Of a DNA stretch of 7,938 nucleotides, positions 6,115 to 7,938 are shown piece after piece. A program made the position numbers and the translations under genes. The DNA is taken from positions 1 through 7,938 of the forward strand of contig MVQW01000185.1 of the NCBI GenBank assembly GCA_002067265.1, in the 5' to 3' direction. The stretch's first letter is position 1. Each line of letters opens with the position of its first letter. The notes below the pieces were generated by a model. That model did no database searches and had not been told where the DNA came from. It saw only the letters and a list, made by a program, of their open reading frames with translations. This DNA comes from Methanomethylovorans sp. PtaU1.Bin073 (GTDB taxonomy: Archaea > Halobacteriota > Methanosarcinia > Methanosarcinales > Methanosarcinaceae).

Positions 6115-6155
6115 CCTAGTCCATAATCTTAGGTCATTCAAATGGTTGAGGCTCA

Positions 6156-6779
6156 ATGCAAAGATCTGCTCTGATATTAGCTGGTGGTAAGGGAACAAGG
6201 CTTGGAGAAAGGGAAAAAGCTTTGCTGACCTGCGATGGTAGAACCTTGCTGGATAAAACTATAGAAGTCCTCAATTCGGTAGTGGATGAGGTGATCGTTT
6301 CGGTAAGGGACCACAGGCAACAGGAAGCCTTCTCTAAATATGTACGGGATGTACGATTATTGTGTGATGTGCATCAAGGGAAAGGTCCTCTTGGTGGGAT
6401 GCTGGAAGGTATGCGGGAAGCATCCGGTGAATATGTATTTGTTGTGGCTTGTGATATGCCTTTTATAAGATATGATGTCATAGATTTTCTGTTTAATGAA
6501 GCTGTAGGCCATGATGCTGCCATCCCTATGTGGAATAATGGAAGAAAAGAGCCATTACATTCTGTTTATAATAGAGAGCGATTTGTGCCTGCCATCGAGA
6601 AGTCTATACAGCAGGATGACTATCGTGTGATGGCGGCTGTATCACAATTGCATGATATAAGGTTCATAACTATGGACAGGATTCAGTTTATTGATGAGGA
6701 ACTCGTATCCTTTTCCAACATCAATACGGCTGCAGATCTGGAACAGATAATTCAAAGAGGAGCTAATGATTATGGATAA
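6156..6779 (+). CDS. mobA: Molybdenum cofactor guanylyltransferase MobA
   Basis: A 207-residue nucleotidyltransferase of the GT-A fold that matches MobA, which links GMP from GTP to molybdopterin to make the guanine dinucleotide form of the cofactor. The nucleotide-binding loop is LILAGGKGTRLG (6-17), followed by EREKALL with Lys21. DVHQGKGPLGGMLEGM (71-86) binds the guanine and the phosphates. VACDMPFI (97-104) has the metal-binding Asp100. KEPLHSVY (131-138) and FSNINTAADLEQI (186-198) are late family motifs. The length is normal for the family. GAGG at 6148-6151 sits four bases before the ATG. In methanogens the product would serve formylmethanofuran dehydrogenase and, where present, formate dehydrogenase. 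The last codons overlap the next gene. The related CTP- or sugar-type transferases are less likely because of the GPLGG and FxNINTxxDL motifs. Confidence 0.92.
   Translation: MQRSALILAGGKGTRLGEREKALLTCDGRTLLDKTIEVLNSVVDEVIVSVRDHRQQEAFSKYVRDVRLLCDVHQGKGPLGGMLEGMREASGEYVFVVACDMPFIRYDVIDFLFNEAVGHDAAIPMWNNGRKEPLHSVYNRERFVPAIEKSIQQDDYRVMAAVSQLHDIRFITMDRIQFIDEELVSFSNINTAADLEQIIQRGANDYG
6757..6762 (+). promoter_or_regulatory. Ribosome binding site inside mobA that decides the next start
   Basis: GAGGAG near the mobA 3' end lies nine bases before the ATG at 6772 but only three before the in-frame ATG at 6766. The spacing favours 6772. The start at 6772 overlaps the mobA stop in ATGGATAA, a layout typical of coupled translation. 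Confidence 0.55.
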
Positions 6780-7290
6780 ATGTATGGTTATAGGTAAGGC
6801 TATTGAACGGATAGCAAATGATTATGATCTTACTATAGACACTGTTAAGAAAGCCATTGATAAATCCAGATTTCCTCTTGATTTTGATCTTATGGTCGAA
6901 GAGGGTAGTTTCTGCTTTAGGGGGCCAGATGAAGAATCGAAGGCTGATAACGCTTCTATTTGCATGGCTTCCAAAATACTTGCTAATAAAGGAGTTCAAG
7001 AGCATATTCTGCCTATAATATGCAAGCGCATCGAGGCATGGGATCATGAGAATATTGAAGACCTGTTGGATATGATAAGGAAAATTATCAGTATAATGGA
7101 ACTAAATCCTGACGATCACACTCTAATTGAAACCTGTGTCCTTGACATCAATAATTTGCCTTCGGAAGTTATTCCAAAGGACATGATTCCTCATTATCGG
7201 ATCTGGGCAATGGACAAGAAAGGTATGTGTCTTGTAGGTGATGACGCAAATAAAGTGGTCCATATTGATAATATACCCAGAAAAAAGTAA
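6772..7290 (+). CDS. Hypothetical protein coupled to mobA
   Basis: A 172-residue protein (174 if the ATG at 6766 is used) that I do not recognise. It is soluble, with no signal peptide or membrane segment. Counting from the 172-residue start, the N-terminal stretch IERIANDYDLTIDTVKKAID (about 11-30) has the shape of a helix-turn-helix, which is only suggestive. The middle (about 56-110) is mostly helical, with HILPIICKRIEAW and DLLDMIRKIISIM. The end contains IPHYRIWAMDKKGMCLVGDD, a compact beta-type segment. Cysteines are scattered and form no metal motif. The start overlaps mobA by eight bases, behind a good ribosome binding site, so it is certainly co-expressed with mobA and may act in cofactor use or its control; that is inference. 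It converges on the DUF1638 gene with a 17-base gap. Confidence 0.75.
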   Translation: MDKCMVIGKAIERIANDYDLTIDTVKKAIDKSRFPLDFDLMVEEGSFCFRGPDEESKADNASICMASKILANKGVQEHILPIICKRIEAWDHENIEDLLDMIRKIISIMELNPDDHTLIETCVLDINNLPSEVIPKDMIPHYRIWAMDKKGMCLVGDDANKVVHIDNIPRKK

Positions 7291-7316
7291 AAAGAGATTT
7301 TTAAGGATTATTTTTT
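7281..7316. terminator. Bidirectional T-tract termination zone
   Basis: Forward transcripts meet T5 (7298-7302) and T6 (7311-7316) just after the stop at 7290. Reverse transcripts of the DUF1638 gene meet T5 (A-run 7289-7293) and T6 (A-run 7281-7286) after their stop at 7308. Each set overlaps the end of the opposite gene. This fits U-tract termination in Archaea without hairpins. Confidence 0.5.
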
Positions 7317-7938
7317 ATATTGGCTCATTATGCCCTTTTTCGCATCTAAGTAGCATTTTTCCACGATCTCTGTAGTCCCTGGGATGGACATAATCTCCAG
7401 TCCGAACATTTCAGCAAGATGATTTATATTTTGCTCAAAAACGGGATCATATCGTGTACTCCGTTCTATTTTCACAATCCGGCTTATATGATGTCTTTTA
7501 AATGAGTCACATATTGTTTTCAGATCAGTCTGTTTATCACCGGGCGCATCAACGTCTTTCCAGTTGGATGCCCACATAGGAGTAAAAAATAAACTGCCCT
7601 TTCCTCTGCATGCCTCGAAAGCTTCTTCATATTTTCTGTTGCCCCCCAAAGCTATACTTATGCAGTCATCCACTCTGTTATCTTCACAATCTCTTAGCAG
7701 ATATATAGGGCATCTGATATCTGAAAGGTCATTCTCTATATTTTGGAAGGAGTTCCCGCATAGGCCGTAGAACAAGAGAATACCATCTGAATAAACAGAC
7801 ATCTGTTCTATTGCTGTATACACCCCTTTTCGCAACAATTTAAGATCTCTGTGTAATCCAAGTTCAAGGATGTGCACTACTACGATAAAGTCACCATCTG
7901 AAGTTTTCTTTCGAAATAATCGTCTAAAAATGTTACTT
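7308..7938 (-). CDS. DUF1638 family protein, 5' end missing
   Basis: The C-terminal 209 residues of a DUF1638 protein; the frame runs open past the right edge, so the true start is outside. An internal GTG at 7877 could be mistaken for a start, but the codons upstream of it read DGDFIVVVHILELGLHRDLK, where the family has a conserved hydrophobic strand leading into the helix ending LHxDLxLL. Further family features are SDGILLFYGLCGN, CPIYLLRDCEDNRVDDCISIALGGNRKYEEAF and, later, LFFTPMWASNW. The conserved cysteines and acidic residues suggest a ligand- or metal-binding site. Such genes are frequent in methylotrophic methanogens and are often seen near methyltransferase and corrinoid-protein genes (general knowledge, not shown here). 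The biochemical function is not known to me. The gene converges with the mobA-linked hypothetical gene. Confidence 0.85.
   Translation of the reverse strand, partial: SNIFRRLFRKKTSDGDFIVVVHILELGLHRDLKLLRKGVYTAIEQMSVYSDGILLFYGLCGNSFQNIENDLSDIRCPIYLLRDCEDNRVDDCISIALGGNRKYEEAFEACRGKGSLFFTPMWASNWKDVDAPGDKQTDLKTICDSFKRHHISRIVKIERSTRYDPVFEQNINHLAEMFGLEIMSIPGTTEIVEKCYLDAKKGIMSQYKK

Noticed and set aside
1..7938. Mobile element, CRISPR array or phage-like block
   Set aside because: No transposase, integrase, spaced repeat series or terminal inverted repeat was found; gene layout and base composition look continuous.

Overview
This window reads as part of a chromosome from a methanogenic archaeon, most likely a methylotrophic member of the Methanosarcinales (inference, no 16S present). 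The reasons are an archaeal Rio2 kinase next to an archaeal DUF460 (COG2433) RNase H-fold protein, a DUF1638 protein of the type common in methylotrophic methanogens, a DUF2148 ferredoxin-domain protein, moderately low GC, archaeal T-tract terminators, and start codons with no Shine-Dalgarno sequence preceded by TATA-like boxes. I see no tRNA, rRNA, CRISPR array, transposase or attachment site. No gene-free stretch exceeds about 160 bases.

Left part (1-2521): the 3' end of a DJ-1/PfpI-family gene, a transglutaminase-like cysteine protein and an Sfp-type 4'-phosphopantetheinyl transferase run in one direction with short gaps and no terminator until after the third. They look like one accessory transcript. 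A GyrI-like small-molecule-binding protein follows behind its own intergenic region and ends at a perfect hairpin. These four genes look like protective or secondary-metabolism functions; a phosphopantetheinyl transferase in a methanogen is unusual because it needs a carrier protein that is not in this window.

Middle part (2522-5493): rio2 (18S/16S rRNA maturation ATPase/kinase) and a 656-residue DUF460 protein with two RNase H-like halves, a coiled coil and a C-terminal domain. Both starts lack a Shine-Dalgarno sequence and carry the same 9-base box at almost the same distance upstream, which suggests leaderless or short-leader transcripts under similar promoters.

Right part (5494-7938): a minus-strand DUF2148 iron-sulfur protein ends three bases from the DUF460 stop. 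It is divergent from mobA (molybdopterin guanylyltransferase), with an AT-rich box between them that could serve both. mobA overlaps a 172-174-residue protein I do not recognise, probably translated by coupling. That gene converges on a minus-strand DUF1638 gene whose 5' end lies beyond the right edge. mobA fits a methanogen that uses molybdenum or tungsten pterin enzymes such as formylmethanofuran dehydrogenase.
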